DNA from: Oceanirhabdus seepicola
GTDB taxonomy: Bacteria > Bacillota > Clostridia > Clostridiales > Clostridiaceae
Direction: 5' to 3'
NCBI RefSeq assembly: GCF_023684385.1
Contig: NZ_JAGSOJ010000001.1
Coordinates: 620,001 to 684,000, forward strand
Length of the DNA stretch: 64,000 nucleotides
Part shown: positions 9,588-19,490 of the stretch, piece after piece
Numbering within the stretch: position 1 is the stretch's first letter
Layout of the letters: each line of letters opens with the position of its first letter
Notes under the pieces: model-generated
What the model was told of the DNA's origin: nothing
The model's input: only the letters and a program-made list of their open reading frames with translations
The model's database searches: none
Program-made: the position numbers and the translations under genes

Positions 9588-9610
9588 AAAGGTGCTAAAA
9601 CGCACCTTTT
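9588..9610. terminator. Hairpin in the intergenic region between the RND pump and dCTP deaminase genes
   Basis: AAAGGTGC (9588-9595) pairs with GCACCTTT (9602-9609), with T residues on the plus-strand side and a shorter T run on the minus side. On the minus strand it could end transcripts from the dCTP deaminase gene. Confidence 0.5.
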
Positions 9611-9627
9611 CTTAATTAAAAAGTTAT

Positions 9628-9787
9628 ATTGTATTGAATTTGTTCTATCTTCCGTCTTTAGAATTTCAGACTGATTAAAAAGTTCAAGATAAAGGAACAA
9701 GGCGAACGAGCAGCGCAGTGTACGAATTAGGTACATGAGCAGCACAAAGAGCCTTAGTGACGCCGAGATTGGGCTTCTTAACAGTCT
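9628..9787 (+). repeat. Dispersed intergenic repeat, copy 1 (ends at the dcd stop codon)
   Basis: The stretch from ATTGTATTGAATTTG through AGAATTTCAGACTG, TTCAAGATAAAGGAACAAG and GCGAACGAGCAGC recurs in imperfect form at 10454-10533. It is more GC-rich than its surroundings and contains a small inverted repeat (TGTAC/GTACA). The two copies flank the dCTP deaminase gene in direct orientation. Confidence 0.6.
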
Positions 9788-10302
9788 TAAAAATCTTTAT
9801 AAAGCATGCTAGGTTGTATACCTTTATTGTTTTGGTATTTTCCACTAATATATTTATCATATTCACCTTCAATATTATGATAATAAACCTGGCATATTTC
9901 TACATTAGGATAAATCCTTATTGGCTGTACGCAGAATATTTCTAGTGTCCAATATCCTTTAAAACCAACATCACCAAATCCTGCTGTTACATGAACAAAT
10001 AAACCTAATCTTCCAATTGAAGACCTTCCTTCTAACATAGGCACTAGTCTATCTGTCTCTGTGTACTCAACAGTTCTACCTAAATATAGTTTATTTGGTT
10101 CTAATAATAACCCTTCTGATGGTATCGTTATCTCCTTAACCTTATTATCCTTTTTCATATCCAAAACATTCTCTTCATAAACTAAAAGCTTATTATGTAA
10201 TTTTAGATTATAACTATTTGGGTTAAGCTGTTCTTCATTGAAGGGTTCAATTATAATATCTTTTCCTAGCCTGTTCTTAATTTCTTTTCCTGATAAAATC
10301 AT
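9787..10302 (-). CDS. dcd: dCTP deaminase (dCTP deaminase/dUTPase fold)
   Basis: The 171-residue protein has the trimeric dUTPase/Dcd core: MILSGKEIKNRL at the start, NPNSYNLKLHN, and the active-site block EGRSSIGRLGLFVHVTAGFGD with the invariant Ser-Ser-Gly-Arg and the FxGYWTLEI strand. It converts dCTP to dUTP (or directly to dUMP in bifunctional forms), feeding thymidylate synthesis. The start ATG at 10302 follows GAGGTATAAAT. It stands alone between two copies of a dispersed repeat. Whether it is mono- or bifunctional cannot be told by eye. Confidence 0.92.
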   Translation of the reverse strand: MILSGKEIKNRLGKDIIIEPFNEEQLNPNSYNLKLHNKLLVYEENVLDMKKDNKVKEITIPSEGLLLEPNKLYLGRTVEYTETDRLVPMLEGRSSIGRLGLFVHVTAGFGDVGFKGYWTLEIFCVQPIRIYPNVEICQVYYHNIEGEYDKYISGKYQNNKGIQPSMLYKDF

Positions 10303-10453
10303 ATTTATACCTCTTAGTTTTCTATTATTTTTGTTGACATAAACATTATAATCTATGCTATCATTTGCAGTATTAATTTTTTTATTTGATTATAAAATCA
10401 AATAAATGCCAAGTGTATTTCTTGGCATTTATTTTGTTAACAAAGTACAATAT

Positions 10454-10533
10454 ATTGTTTTAATTCTGTTTTCCATCTTCAGAATTTCAGACATTGAAAA
10501 AGCTCAAGCTAAGGAAGAAAGCGAACGAGCAGC
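10454..10533 (+). repeat. Dispersed intergenic repeat, copy 2 (truncated)
   Basis: Imperfect copy of the element at 9628, sharing AGAATTTCAGAC, CTCAAGCTAAGGAA and GCGAACGAGCAGC. The last 70 bases of copy 1 are absent here; the element stops about 17 bases before the end of the chemoreceptor gene. Confidence 0.55.
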
Positions 10534-10549
10534 TGAACGTAAAAATTAT

Positions 10550-12019
10550 CTACTCATTCATATATTTATTCATATTATTTCCATACTTCAATAACTCATC
10601 AACACATTCCTTTGCATCATCAGCCAGCAAAGTGTACTCCGCTGCACTTGCTGAAGTTTCTTGTGCATTTGCCATAGTTTCTTCTGCTATAGCTGATAAA
10701 TTATTTATAGCAGAGTTAATTCTATTACTAAGCTCTGATATCTCAGTAATATCAACATCAACTTTATCCGCTTTAAGTCCTAAATCACCACTCTCATTTT
10801 TTATACTATCTAAAGTATCTCTTGTCTGTACTACTAAATTATTTTGTTTATTATTTATATTTGCTAGGTCTTCAATTGATTTGTTTGACTTTTCAACTTC
10901 ACTTCTAAGCTCATCAATAATAATAGATATATCACTTGTTGAATTTTTACTTTGCTCTGCAAGTTTCTTTACTTCTTCAGCTACTACAGCAAAACCCCTA
11001 CCCTGTTCTCCTGCACGAGCAGCCTCAATAGCTGCATTTAATGCTAATAAATTAGTCTGTTCAGCAATATCTGTTATCATTTCTGTTATCTGTCTAATAT
11101 TATCAGCAGCTTCTTTTAATTTTAGTGAACTCCCTAACACTTCCTTATTTTTCTCTTTAATTTCATCAGATTTAACTGATAAGTCCTCCACAATTTCCAT
11201 TGCTTGCTGAACTTGCTTTTCATTCAAACTAGCAGATTCCTTCATCTCTTTAGATACAACTACTGTACGTTCTACTTTGTCCTCAATATCTTGTATAACT
11301 GAAGTCTGGGTTAGAATTTCCTCCGAAGTATTAGCAGCACCAGCTGAAATCTCATCAATTGCAGAGGATACCCCTAAAGATGAAACCTTAATTTTTTCAA
11401 TAATACTATTAACATTATTAGAATTTTCATTTATTATTTTCACAACTTCAATTATATCGTTTACCATCTGTTGTTGCTTTTCATTAGCCCTCAAAACTTG
11501 TTGTCTTTCTTTTTCAGCTTCATTTTTTTTCTTACCTGAAATTTTTGTTACAGCAAACATAGTAATACAAAATAGTATGATGATTACAAGTTGCGTTTTC
11601 ATTGTATCTTGAACAAATGTATCATTACTATTAATAAAAAAGCATATTATATTCGAAATAATAGCAGTAGCAGAAGGAAGAATAATATGCTTCACATCAA
11701 GATATATACTTGATGTTACCACTAAAGGTATTATTACTAACCCAGCAAGCTTAATTTGAGAAACAAAAAGAACAATAAAATATGCTGATACAAAAAAAGG
11801 TGATATTATAGAAATCAGCTTATTAGTATTATTATTTCTTTTATATACCACTGTAGCAATTACAAGTGAAAATATAAAACAGAAAATTGCAATAGACGTC
11901 ATAAGCCCACTTATTAAATCATCTTTCATACACACATAAAGTGCCCCTGATAATACAATTCCAATTATCCAACACATAATAAGAAACATCTTATTTAACT
12001 CTTTATTATTTTTATTCAT
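10550..12019 (-). CDS. Methyl-accepting chemotaxis protein with a six-TM N-terminal domain (tandem paralogue A)
   Basis: This 489-residue receptor has about six hydrophobic segments in residues 1-165 and no extracytoplasmic ligand domain. A coiled-coil signalling domain follows, with the hairpin tip [20 protein letters not shown] at the expected place. It signals to CheA/CheW in the polar receptor array; with so little outside the membrane it may sense membrane or internal signals. The next gene upstream encodes a protein of identical length and very similar sequence, so this is a tandem duplication. Start ATG 12019 has GGAGG upstream. The ligand is unknown. Confidence 0.9.
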   Translation of the reverse strand: MNKNNKELNKMFLIMCWIIGIVLSGALYVCMKDDLISGLMTSIAIFCFIFSLVIATVVYKRNNNTNKLISIISPFFVSAYFIVLFVSQIKLAGLVIIPLVVTSSIYLDVKHIILPSATAIISNIICFFINSNDTFVQDTMKTQLVIIILFCITMFAVTKISGKKKNEAEKERQQVLRANEKQQQMVNDIIEVVKIINENSNNVNSIIEKIKVSSLGVSSAIDEISAGAANTSEEILTQTSVIQDIEDKVERTVVVSKEMKESASLNEKQVQQAMEIVEDLSVKSDEIKEKNKEVLGSSLKLKEAADNIRQITEMITDIAEQTNLLALNAAIEAARAGEQGRGFAVVAEEVKKLAEQSKNSTSDISIIIDELRSEVEKSNKSIEDLANINNKQNNLVVQTRDTLDSIKNESGDLGLKADKVDVDITEISELSNRINSAINNLSAIAEETMANAQETSASAAEYTLLADDAKECVDELLKYGNNMNKYMNE

Positions 12020-12094
12020 TTGTATCTCCCTCCAAATAGTAACCTTACTAATTTTACATTTAGCAATAATTTTTTAAAATAGGATTTTAAATAT

Positions 12095-13564
12095 CTACTC
12101 ATTTATATATTTGTTCATATTATTCCCATACTTCAATAGCTCATCAACACATTTCTTTGCATCATCAGCCAGCAAGGTATACTCCGCTGCACTTGCAGAA
12201 GTTTCTTGCGCATTTGCCATAGTTTCTTCAGCTATAGCAGATAAATTGTTTATAGCAGAGTTAATTCTATTACTAAGCTCAGATACCTCAATAATTTCTA
12301 TATCAACTTCATCAGCCTTAAATCCTAAATCACTACTCTCACTTTTTATACTATCTAAAGTATCTCTTGTCTGTAATACTAATTTATTTTGTTTATTATT
12401 TATATTTGATAGATCTTCAATTGACTTATTTGATTTTTCAACTTCACTTCTAAGTTCATCAATAATAATAGATATATCACTTGTTGAAGTTTTACTTTGC
12501 TCTGCAAGTTTTTTCACTTCTTCAGCTACTACAGCAAAACCCCTACCCTGTTCTCCTGCACGAGCAGCCTCAATTGCTGCATTTAATGCTAATAAATTAG
12601 TCTGCTCAGCAATATCTGTTATCATTTCAGTTATCTGTCTAATATTTTCAGCAGCGTCTTTTAATTTTAGTGAACTGTCCAACACTTCCTTATTTTTATC
12701 TTTAATTTCCTCAGATTTTTCTGATAAGTCCTCCACAATTTTCATTGCCTGTATAACTTGTTTTTCATTCAAGCTAGCAGATTCCTTCATTTCCTTAGAT
12801 ACAACTACTGTATGTTCTATTTTATCCTCAATATTCTGTATAACTGAAGTCTGAATTAGAATTTCCTCTGAAGTATTAGCCGCACCAGCTGAAATCTCAT
12901 CAATTGCAGAGGATACCCCTAAAGATGAAACTTTTATTTTTTCAATAATACTATTAACATTGTTAGAATTTTCATTTATTATTTTCACAACTTCAATTAT
13001 ATCCTTTACCATTTGTTGTTGCTTTTCATTAGCCCTCATAACTATTAGCTTCTCGTTTTCAGCTTCTATTTTTTTATTACCTGAAATTTTTGTTACAACA
13101 AACATAGTAAAACAAAATAATATTATTGCTACAAGTTGTGTTTCCATTGTATCTTGAACGTATACATCATTTATATTAATAAAAACCCAAACAATATTAG
13201 AGATAATAGCCGTAGCACATGGAAGAATAATATGCTTAACTTCAAGATATATACTCGAAGTTACTACTAAAGGTATTATTACTAAAAACCCAAGCTTAAT
13301 TTCAGAACCAAATATAACAATAAAATATGCTGATACGAAAAAAGGAGATATTATAGAAATCAGCTTATTAGTATTATTATTTCTTTTATATACTATAGTA
13401 GCAAACACAAGTGAAAATATAAAACAGGAAATTCCAATTGAAGCCATAAGCATACTTATTTTATCTGCTTTCATACACCCTAAAAATGCCCCTGAGTATA
13501 TAATTCCAATTATCCAACACATAATAAGAAAACTCTTATTTAACTCTTTATTATTTTTATTCAT
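12095..13564 (-). CDS. Methyl-accepting chemotaxis protein with a six-TM N-terminal domain (tandem paralogue B)
   Basis: Also 489 residues, with the same architecture as its downstream neighbour: six membrane segments, then a methyl-accepting signalling domain with the same [20 protein letters not shown] tip. Differences cluster in the first 140 residues (for example [19 protein letters not shown] versus [19 protein letters not shown]), while the signalling half is nearly the same. That pattern suggests the pair has diverged in sensing or has undergone gene conversion in the signalling half. A 75-bp gap separates the two, and both are on the minus strand, so they may share a promoter upstream of 13564. 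Start ATG follows GGAGGGAC. Confidence 0.9.
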   Translation of the reverse strand: MNKNNKELNKSFLIMCWIIGIIYSGAFLGCMKADKISMLMASIGISCFIFSLVFATIVYKRNNNTNKLISIISPFFVSAYFIVIFGSEIKLGFLVIIPLVVTSSIYLEVKHIILPCATAIISNIVWVFININDVYVQDTMETQLVAIILFCFTMFVVTKISGNKKIEAENEKLIVMRANEKQQQMVKDIIEVVKIINENSNNVNSIIEKIKVSSLGVSSAIDEISAGAANTSEEILIQTSVIQNIEDKIEHTVVVSKEMKESASLNEKQVIQAMKIVEDLSEKSEEIKDKNKEVLDSSLKLKDAAENIRQITEMITDIAEQTNLLALNAAIEAARAGEQGRGFAVVAEEVKKLAEQSKTSTSDISIIIDELRSEVEKSNKSIEDLSNINNKQNKLVLQTRDTLDSIKSESSDLGFKADEVDIEIIEVSELSNRINSAINNLSAIAEETMANAQETSASAAEYTLLADDAKKCVDELLKYGNNMNKYINE

Positions 13565-13788
13565 TTGTAAGTCCCTCCAAAAGTTCTATAATATCAATAC
13601 TTTTTAAAGAATATGAAAAATTATGTTTTTCACCAAATTATATCATATTATTACTTATTATTGTATATATTTTCATTATTCATGATTAAATATTCTGAAT
13701 AACATCAATATATTATAATAAATAATGTATAATAGATTCAATAATACTATTATTGTTCAATATTTACATACAATTTATTTCAAAAGTG

Positions 13789-13864
13789 AGACATATAAAA
13801 AAATAGCAAGTCAAAGATACGCACCATAAACCTATGACTAGTTATTTATTTGAATATGCCTTAA
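13789..13864 (+). repeat. Palindromic intergenic repeat, internally deleted copy A
   Basis: Both ends of the 160-bp palindromic repeat family are present (an AGCAAGTCAAAGAT left arm and a GTTATTTATTTGAATATGCC right arm), but the 90-base centre is missing. It sits directly upstream of the PHP-domain gene, whose ribosome binding site begins about six bases after the repeat end. Confidence 0.65.
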
Positions 13865-13883
13865 TACAAAGGAGATTATACAT

Positions 13884-14645
13884 ATGAAAATCGATATGCA
13901 TGTTCATGCTAAAGAACGCTCTTCCTGCAGTATAGCATCTGAAAAGGAACATATAGAAAAAGCTATAGAATTCGGATTAGATGCTATCGTATTTACTGAT
14001 CACAATAAACTTGTACCTATAGAGCATCTTGAAGAGCTAAATAAGAAATATCATCCTTTCAAGATTTTCGGTGGTATCGAAGTTAGAATGGAAGACAATG
14101 GAGAAGATATACTTGTATTAGGAATACATGATAAATTAATTGAAGAAAAAAAATGGACATACCCTGAACTATATGCATTTGTACGTGAGAAAGATGGTTA
14201 TATTGCTAAAGCTCACCCATATAGGTATAAGGAATATATTGAAATAGATATAGAAAAATATGTACCAGATGCGCTTGAAATTCATTCTACTAATATTGGA
14301 AAAGATGATAGCCAATTAATTACTGATTTAGCTAAAAAATTAAATTGTAATTTAATCAGCAATTCTGATGCTCATAATTCTGAAGACATCGGTATCTATT
14401 ATAATGAATTAGAATCTACTCCATCTAATGAAAAGGAATTGATTGAGCTTTTAAAATCAGGTAAATATAAATGCGGCTATAGTACAGAGAGAATTTTTCT
14501 GTTTAATAAAAATGTAGCTAAAAAAGAAGAACTAATAAAAACATTAATAAATCAAGGTAACGATAAAATGTATTATCATAATCTTACGGGTAATTGGGAA
14601 GGAGAATTTGATAGAGTTTTAATGGGAAAATCGTATATTATATAA
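13884..14645 (+). CDS. PHP-domain metal-dependent phosphoesterase
   Basis: The 253-residue protein starts MKIDMHVHAKERSSCS, the first PHP motif (HxH), followed by FTDHNKLV, the GIEVRM strand, KAHPYR and SNSDAHNSEDIG. These supply the histidines and aspartates that bind two or three metal ions. Stand-alone PHP proteins hydrolyse phosphoesters such as nucleotides or histidinol phosphate. This one lacks the extra sequence of HisK and is best called PHP/TrpH-like. ATG 13884 follows AAAGGAG. It is a single gene. Substrate not known. Confidence 0.85.
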   Translation: MKIDMHVHAKERSSCSIASEKEHIEKAIEFGLDAIVFTDHNKLVPIEHLEELNKKYHPFKIFGGIEVRMEDNGEDILVLGIHDKLIEEKKWTYPELYAFVREKDGYIAKAHPYRYKEYIEIDIEKYVPDALEIHSTNIGKDDSQLITDLAKKLNCNLISNSDAHNSEDIGIYYNELESTPSNEKELIELLKSGKYKCGYSTERIFLFNKNVAKKEELIKTLINQGNDKMYYHNLTGNWEGEFDRVLMGKSYII

Positions 14646-15085
14646 AATGTAAAGCCTTGCTTTCAATAATCTGAGAGCATTGAAGAGATCAATAAAATAA
14701 TTCCATAATTATTAATAAGGGGGAAACTCTTATACAAAGAAAGGTATCTGAACTATTAGATAAAGATCTTGATTCTATTGAATTAATTACTCAAAACAAT
14801 TAATAAGCAAAACAATTAATTGAAAAACTAAAATTGCTTAGTTTAATTAAAAATGAACTTTATAAATTATTCCTTAGTAAAAAAAATATATTATAGGATT
14901 ATATTTAGTTTTATATTTCGGACTTCAAATTGCAGGACAATTAATTCAAGGCCTTGATTAATACTTAATTACAACTCAAAGATGCGACGGATATTCTAAC
15001 CAATTTTCCCGTTAATCTACTACTATAATATCGTCCTTCTTAGTACAAACTACTATCATAAACCATTACAAAGGAGGAATATTTA
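14646..15085. other. Intergenic stretch with a degraded small reading frame and a repeat remnant
   Basis: At about 14730-14895 one frame reads VSELLDKDLDSIELITQ, two stops, then AKQLIEKLKLLSLIKNELYK. A different frame at about 14888-14962 reads IIGLYLVLYFGLQIAGQLIQ and stops. This looks like a small membrane protein broken by stops and a frameshift; the family is not recognised. At 14971-14996 there is a short match (AACTCAAAGATGCGACGGAT) to the end of the palindromic repeat family. Confidence 0.35.
14989..15019 (+). promoter_or_regulatory. Putative forespore (sigma G type) promoter of SASP gene 1
   Basis: GGATAT, a 17-base spacer and TTAATCTA. The spacer plus -10 block (TCTAACC...CCCG then TAATCTAC) is nearly the same in front of all three SASP genes in the window, which is the main support. 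Sigma G assignment is inferred from the gene type; the match to the CATACTA-like -10 is partial. Confidence 0.5.
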
Positions 15086-15265
15086 ATGGCTAAAAATTTA
15101 GTACCTGAAGCAAAAGAAGGATTAGCAAGATTTAAAATGGAAACTGCTAGCGAACTAGGTGTTCAATTTACTGAGTACAATGGAAACTTAACAGCTAAGC
15201 AATGTGGTTCTGTTGGTGGAGAAATGGTTAAGAAAATGGTACAGCAATACGAACAAAATCTATAA
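15086..15265 (+). CDS. Alpha/beta-type small acid-soluble spore protein 1
   Basis: A 59-residue protein, MAKNLVPEAKEG..., with the TASELGV segment where germination protease GPR cuts and the GSVGGEMVKKMV helix that contacts DNA. SASPs coat spore DNA, switch it toward A-form and protect against UV and heat. It differs from the two other copies in the centre (VQFTEYNGNLTAKQCGS) and carries a cysteine where they have alanine. It follows AAAGGAGG and the promoter block at 14989, and ends at a strong terminator shared with the convergent 2TM gene. Confidence 0.95.
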   Translation: MAKNLVPEAKEGLARFKMETASELGVQFTEYNGNLTAKQCGSVGGEMVKKMVQQYEQNL

Positions 15266-15291
15266 TCCTATCGTTGGGGAATAGATACATA

Positions 15292-15321
15292 GGGCATGTA
15301 GCTTAGGCTACATGCCCTTTT
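15292..15321. terminator. Bidirectional terminator between SASP 1 and the 2TM protein gene
   Basis: GGGCATGTAGC (15292-15302) and GCTACATGCCC (15307-15317) form a perfect 11-bp stem with a TTAG loop, then TTTTATTT. The same loop and a varied stem follow the other two SASP genes. Confidence 0.9.
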
Positions 15322-15718
15322 ATTTCTTCTCTAGAGAATTCTGATTTTTTATTCTATCCATATTCATCTTAAATACATCATTGTTCTTCTGTTCTTCTAG
15401 TGAATTAAATCCTGATCTACCTTTTAAATATTCAATCTCTCTTTCTAACTCATTACCATCTAATGCTTTTAACTGACTCATGGAAGTCACAAAGTGTATT
15501 CCCACTCCTATTCCCCATCCTAGTGCTACTATTAGTGCCGCTACAACTGTCTCAAAAAACTCACCTTCAAATAACCCTATCGTAGTCATCATAAGGGTGA
15601 AACATATTACAACAATCAAATATATATTTCTATGAACTTTAAAACTTCTCTTTATTTTTAATCTTTTTTTTGCTGTTTTAATAATTTCATCCTCTACCCT
15701 ATTTTTAAATTCATCCAT
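15320..15718 (-). CDS. 2TM domain protein
   Basis: A 132-residue protein with a basic N-terminal helix (residues 1-29), two membrane segments (about 32-49 and 57-78) separated by a short EGEFFET loop, and a charged C-terminal tail. This is the layout of the 2TM domain family (PF13239), sometimes fused to LytTR or histidine kinase domains but here stand-alone. Function unknown. It is monocistronic and converges on SASP 1. The start ATG at 15718 lies behind GGAGGTAAGGTTAGAGA. Confidence 0.75.
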   Translation of the reverse strand: MDEFKNRVEDEIIKTAKKRLKIKRSFKVHRNIYLIVVICFTLMMTTIGLFEGEFFETVVAALIVALGWGIGVGIHFVTSMSQLKALDGNELEREIEYLKGRSGFNSLEEQKNNDVFKMNMDRIKNQNSLEKK

Positions 15719-15920
15719 TCTCTAACCTTACCTCCTATCAATATCATTGTTCAGTATAAAATGTATCCAACTTTTCATAAGTATATGATACCATAAATTA
15801 CTATTAAATGTAATTAACTCAATAATATATTCACCTATTCTATTTTAAGAAAGAAATAAGAGCTTTATTATTTAGATATAAAACTCTAGGTTTATCAATA
15901 TATTACACTACTTTTATAAA

Positions 15921-16886
15921 TCATGAAAAGAGATTGTACAACATAGGAAGGATAAATGGCACCGCAAAGGTAAGAATCGTTCCTGTAACCAGAGTGACTA
16001 ATCCTAATTCTGGTCCGACAAATTTTGTTACAGGGACCAACATGGTATCCATATTCCCAGCAGCTCCTGAGGCAATTGGACTACCTTTACTGATTCTAAC
16101 AATAAACGGTAAAAACAAAACAGTGAGAAATTCTCTCATAACATTTACCATAAATCCATATGTCCCCACCACAACTCCATATACCTGGCTCATATAAGCT
16201 CCTGTTATACTATAATAACTCATACCACTGGCAGATATGACTGAAATATGTATTGGTAGCTTAAGGATGATTCCCGATAAAGTTCCGCCCACTATACTTC
16301 CAATAAAAATAGTAATTGAAAGTAAAACAATCTTCCATCCCAATACTTTAATATACTTAAATACCATGCGATTAGCACCCAAACTGATTCCAACACTAAC
16401 ATAAAGAACTACCAGTGCGATAGTCAATAAATAATCTAAAACAAAAATTAAATTCTGAGGCATCATAAAATTCCCAAAAAGGATACCAACAATGATACTG
16501 ATAGGCATCACCCAAATCAATGGTGATGTTTTTTTCTTTTCTTCTTCCAAAAGACCAATTTCACCATCTACATTATTTACATTGATTTTTTCTGATGATA
16601 ATTTCCTGCTGACTTCTTCTAACGGCAAGATTGTTTTCTCAAGAATAAAAGTAAAAAATATACTAAATACGATAGCCAGTGAAGCTATTACTACACAGTC
16701 TAATCCAATTCTCGGCAAATTAGACATAAGCAAATCGTTGGTCCCGATATTGGCACCAATAGTTAGCATGAGAACTACCAATGACAGATTTGTCAGCAAA
16801 TCTATAACTTTCAAAATGGAAGTTGTCAATCTTTGAAATCCAACAATTAATCCTATTCCTAAGCATAAAAAAGGAATCCAACTCAT
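15921..16886 (-). CDS. LysO-family lysine exporter (DUF340)
   Basis: The 321-residue membrane protein has about eight to ten hydrophobic segments and the two repeats of the LysO/YbjE family: LMLTIGANIG in the N-terminal half and VSVGISLGANR in the second, then SGMSYYSITGAYMS and GAAGNMDTMLVPVTKFVG. The E. coli LysO protein exports L-lysine. I chose the ATG at 16884-16886 because GAGGTGATAAAACAA precedes it; the open frame extends 38 codons further without a good site. No lysine riboswitch was recognised upstream. Confidence 0.85.
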   Translation of the reverse strand: MSWIPFLCLGIGLIVGFQRLTTSILKVIDLLTNLSLVVLMLTIGANIGTNDLLMSNLPRIGLDCVVIASLAIVFSIFFTFILEKTILPLEEVSRKLSSEKINVNNVDGEIGLLEEEKKKTSPLIWVMPISIIVGILFGNFMMPQNLIFVLDYLLTIALVVLYVSVGISLGANRMVFKYIKVLGWKIVLLSITIFIGSIVGGTLSGIILKLPIHISVISASGMSYYSITGAYMSQVYGVVVGTYGFMVNVMREFLTVLFLPFIVRISKGSPIASGAAGNMDTMLVPVTKFVGPELGLVTLVTGTILTFAVPFILPMLYNLFS

Positions 16887-17385
16887 TTGTTTTATCACCT
16901 CATTTTCTATTTTATAATTCATAGTTTCATAATTTCTGATTATTCTGACTATTCGCATTGTATCACTTTTAAAATCATATAGCAATACAGTTTTCCTCAA
17001 AATGCAGTTTTATAAGTTCAACTAATCAATTACAAAATCAAGAATTATCAGAGTAAACAGCTACAGTTTTATTGCCCCTACAAACAAATAAGATTTATCA
17101 GATTTATTGTTCCTCTTTTTTTCGACATTCTACCTTTTTATTTCATTACTTACTTTTTTACTGAATAAATATGCAGTTTATTTTACATATTTCCTAAATA
17201 ATTAGGAAATATGGATAATCCGTTATTCATTATCATAAATTTCTATTCAAAGATTTATGTGATGCCTATTTAGAAAATAAGAAAATTGACGAAAATAATG
17301 ATATGGTTAATTAATTCTTAAAAATAATTAAAGTTTTTTTAAAAAAACATTAAAATATTTTAAAATTAAAGAGGAGTGACATTGT
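16887..17385. other. Long AT-rich intergenic region between divergent lysO and chemoreceptor genes
   Basis: Both flanking genes are transcribed outward, so both promoters should lie here. I looked for a lysine riboswitch and a c-di-GMP riboswitch and saw neither. Nothing else is supportable. Confidence 0.5.
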
Positions 17386-19419
17386 ATGAACTTAAAGAGA
17401 AACATTGCCGCTAAAATTATTGGAAGTTTTTTAATTTTATCCATTATAATTTTTGCAGCAACAGGATTAGTTGTAAATACATACACAAAAAACAATATCG
17501 TTGAAAATGTTAAAGGGGATTTAAGCTATGAAGCTAGGATTCTTTCTAAAGAAGTTTCAGCCTTCTTCGCTGATAAAGCTAGAATAGTTGAACAGCTTTC
17601 TAACGATAAAAATATTATTAACTATATGAACGAAGTTAAAATTAAAGGTGAAGCAAGAAATAATGATAAATATAATGATATAGTTCATACCTTTAAAAGT
17701 ACAAAAGAAAATACTGATAATATTGAATATGTATATTTAGTACTTCATGATGCAAACTACATTGTTATTGATGATGAGTGGGAGCCTGATGCTGATTGGG
17801 ACTTACATTCAAGAGAGTGGTATACTGATACAGTTTCTGCTGGAAAATTGTTTTTTACTGAACCCTATTATGATGATACTATAGATAAAAATGTTTTAAC
17901 TATAGCTAAACCGATATTTTCAAATGGCAAGCCACTAGGAGCTATTGCAGTAGATATTACTATAGATGATTTATCAAATATTATGGATCAATATAAGTTA
18001 GGTGACTCAGGATACTCCGTGTTAATTGATAATAAAGGAACAATAATCTATCATCCTGAAAGTTCAAAAATATTAAATGATAATATGACAGAAATGGACG
18101 GAGAGCTTGGAGAAATAGGTAAGAAGATGGTTAAAGGTGAAAATGGAACTGATGATTATAAATACAATAATGTTGGAAAATTCTTTTCATACGCTCCAGT
18201 TACCGTTAACGGTTGGTCAGTTGGAACAAATATAACAAAGAAAGAAGTTCTTAAAGGCTTAGTTCAATTAAATTTCATTATGTTTATTGCTTTTGCTTCA
18301 GGATTAGTATTACTTCTTCTTATAGCCTTCTTAATCATTAGATATCTTTTAAAAGAAATACCTACTCTATTAAATATAATAAAAAGAATTTCCCAAGGGG
18401 ATTTAACTGTAAGAGCTGAGGTAAAGTCAAAGGATGAAATTGGTCAAATAAGTTCAGCAATAAATACAATGGCAGATGAACTTCAAGGATTAATTCATGG
18501 AATTTCTTTAAATAGCCAGGAAGTTAGTGCAAGTAGTGAGGAGTTATCAGCAACAATTGAAGAAGTAACTGGACAAATTCAAAGTATAAATGGAAGTACT
18601 CACGAAATAGCTGCTGCAATGGAAGAAACAAGTGCTGCTACTGAAGAAATGAACGCTTCTGGATTAGAGATAACTGCTGTTTTAGATAGATTAAAAAATA
18701 AAGCTGTAGAAGGTAATACATTTGCTAAAGAAATCGAAAAAAGTGCTCATAATATGAGAGTAGATTTTGAAAAAGCTAAAAATGATGCTTTAGTGACTTA
18801 CAAGGAAAAGCAAAAATCAATTTTAAATGCAATTGAAGAAGGAAAGATTGTTGAAGAAATAAGTAATATGGCGGATATAATTGCTGACATTGCTGAAAAG
18901 ACAAACCTCTTATCACTAAACGCAGCAATTGAAGCTGCAAGAGCAGGAGAACAAGGAAAAGGATTTGCAGTTGTTGCTGATGAAGTTTCAAAATTAGCAT
19001 CACAGTCTTCACAAACTGTTACCAATATTCAGCAGACTGTTGGACAAGTTAAGGTTGCCTTCCAAAACTTATCTAACAATTCAAATAATCTTCTTGAATT
19101 TATGGATGAAAAGGTAGTAAGTGATTATAATGTTATGATTGATAGAGCAGAATCCTCATTAAAAGATTCCGAGGAAGTTTCAGGCTTGGTTCATGACTTA
19201 TCAACTAATTCAGAAGAAATCTCATCTTCTGTTGAAGAGTTAATAAGAGCAATTGACTCAGTTACTACTACGGTAACTGATGTAACATCAAATATTACAA
19301 ATATAAGTGAAAATATAAATCATACTACAGAAGCTGCTGATGAAGTTGGAAATGTTGCAGAGACTCAATCTAACTTGGCTCAAGGACTAAATGAAATGGT
19401 AAACAAATTCAAAATTTAA
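17386..19419 (+). CDS. Methyl-accepting chemotaxis protein with dCache sensor domain
   Basis: A 677-residue receptor: TM1 at residues 10-32, a double-Cache extracellular sensor at about 35-275 (typical blocks [42 protein letters not shown] and [16 protein letters not shown]), TM2 at about 295-320, a HAMP domain, and a signalling domain with the tip [20 protein letters not shown]. dCache domains usually bind amino acids or other small ligands. It is monocistronic with its own terminator. RBS GAGGAGTGACATTGT precedes ATG. Confidence 0.93.
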   Translation: MNLKRNIAAKIIGSFLILSIIIFAATGLVVNTYTKNNIVENVKGDLSYEARILSKEVSAFFADKARIVEQLSNDKNIINYMNEVKIKGEARNNDKYNDIVHTFKSTKENTDNIEYVYLVLHDANYIVIDDEWEPDADWDLHSREWYTDTVSAGKLFFTEPYYDDTIDKNVLTIAKPIFSNGKPLGAIAVDITIDDLSNIMDQYKLGDSGYSVLIDNKGTIIYHPESSKILNDNMTEMDGELGEIGKKMVKGENGTDDYKYNNVGKFFSYAPVTVNGWSVGTNITKKEVLKGLVQLNFIMFIAFASGLVLLLLIAFLIIRYLLKEIPTLLNIIKRISQGDLTVRAEVKSKDEIGQISSAINTMADELQGLIHGISLNSQEVSASSEELSATIEEVTGQIQSINGSTHEIAAAMEETSAATEEMNASGLEITAVLDRLKNKAVEGNTFAKEIEKSAHNMRVDFEKAKNDALVTYKEKQKSILNAIEEGKIVEEISNMADIIADIAEKTNLLSLNAAIEAARAGEQGKGFAVVADEVSKLASQSSQTVTNIQQTVGQVKVAFQNLSNNSNNLLEFMDEKVVSDYNVMIDRAESSLKDSEEVSGLVHDLSTNSEEISSSVEELIRAIDSVTTTVTDVTSNITNISENINHTTEAADEVGNVAETQSNLAQGLNEMVNKFKI

Positions 19420-19433
19420 TTTTCCACTCACTT

Positions 19434-19465
19434 AAAGCTTTAGGATCTTTCTCCTAAAGCTTTTT
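19434..19465 (+). terminator. Terminator of the Cache chemoreceptor gene
   Basis: AAAGCTTTAGGA (19434-19445) and TCCTAAAGCTTT (19452-19463) form a 12-bp perfect stem followed by T residues. Confidence 0.9.
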
Positions 19466-19490
19466 GTTTTATTTCAATGACTGGTAATTT

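Noticed and set aside
9684..9945. Open frames on both strands around the first dispersed repeat
   Set aside because: They overlap the dcd gene or repeat DNA and have no homology or ribosome sites.
16887..17385. Possible lysine riboswitch before the LysO gene
   Set aside because: None of the conserved blocks of the lysine riboswitch could be found in the 500-base leader region.
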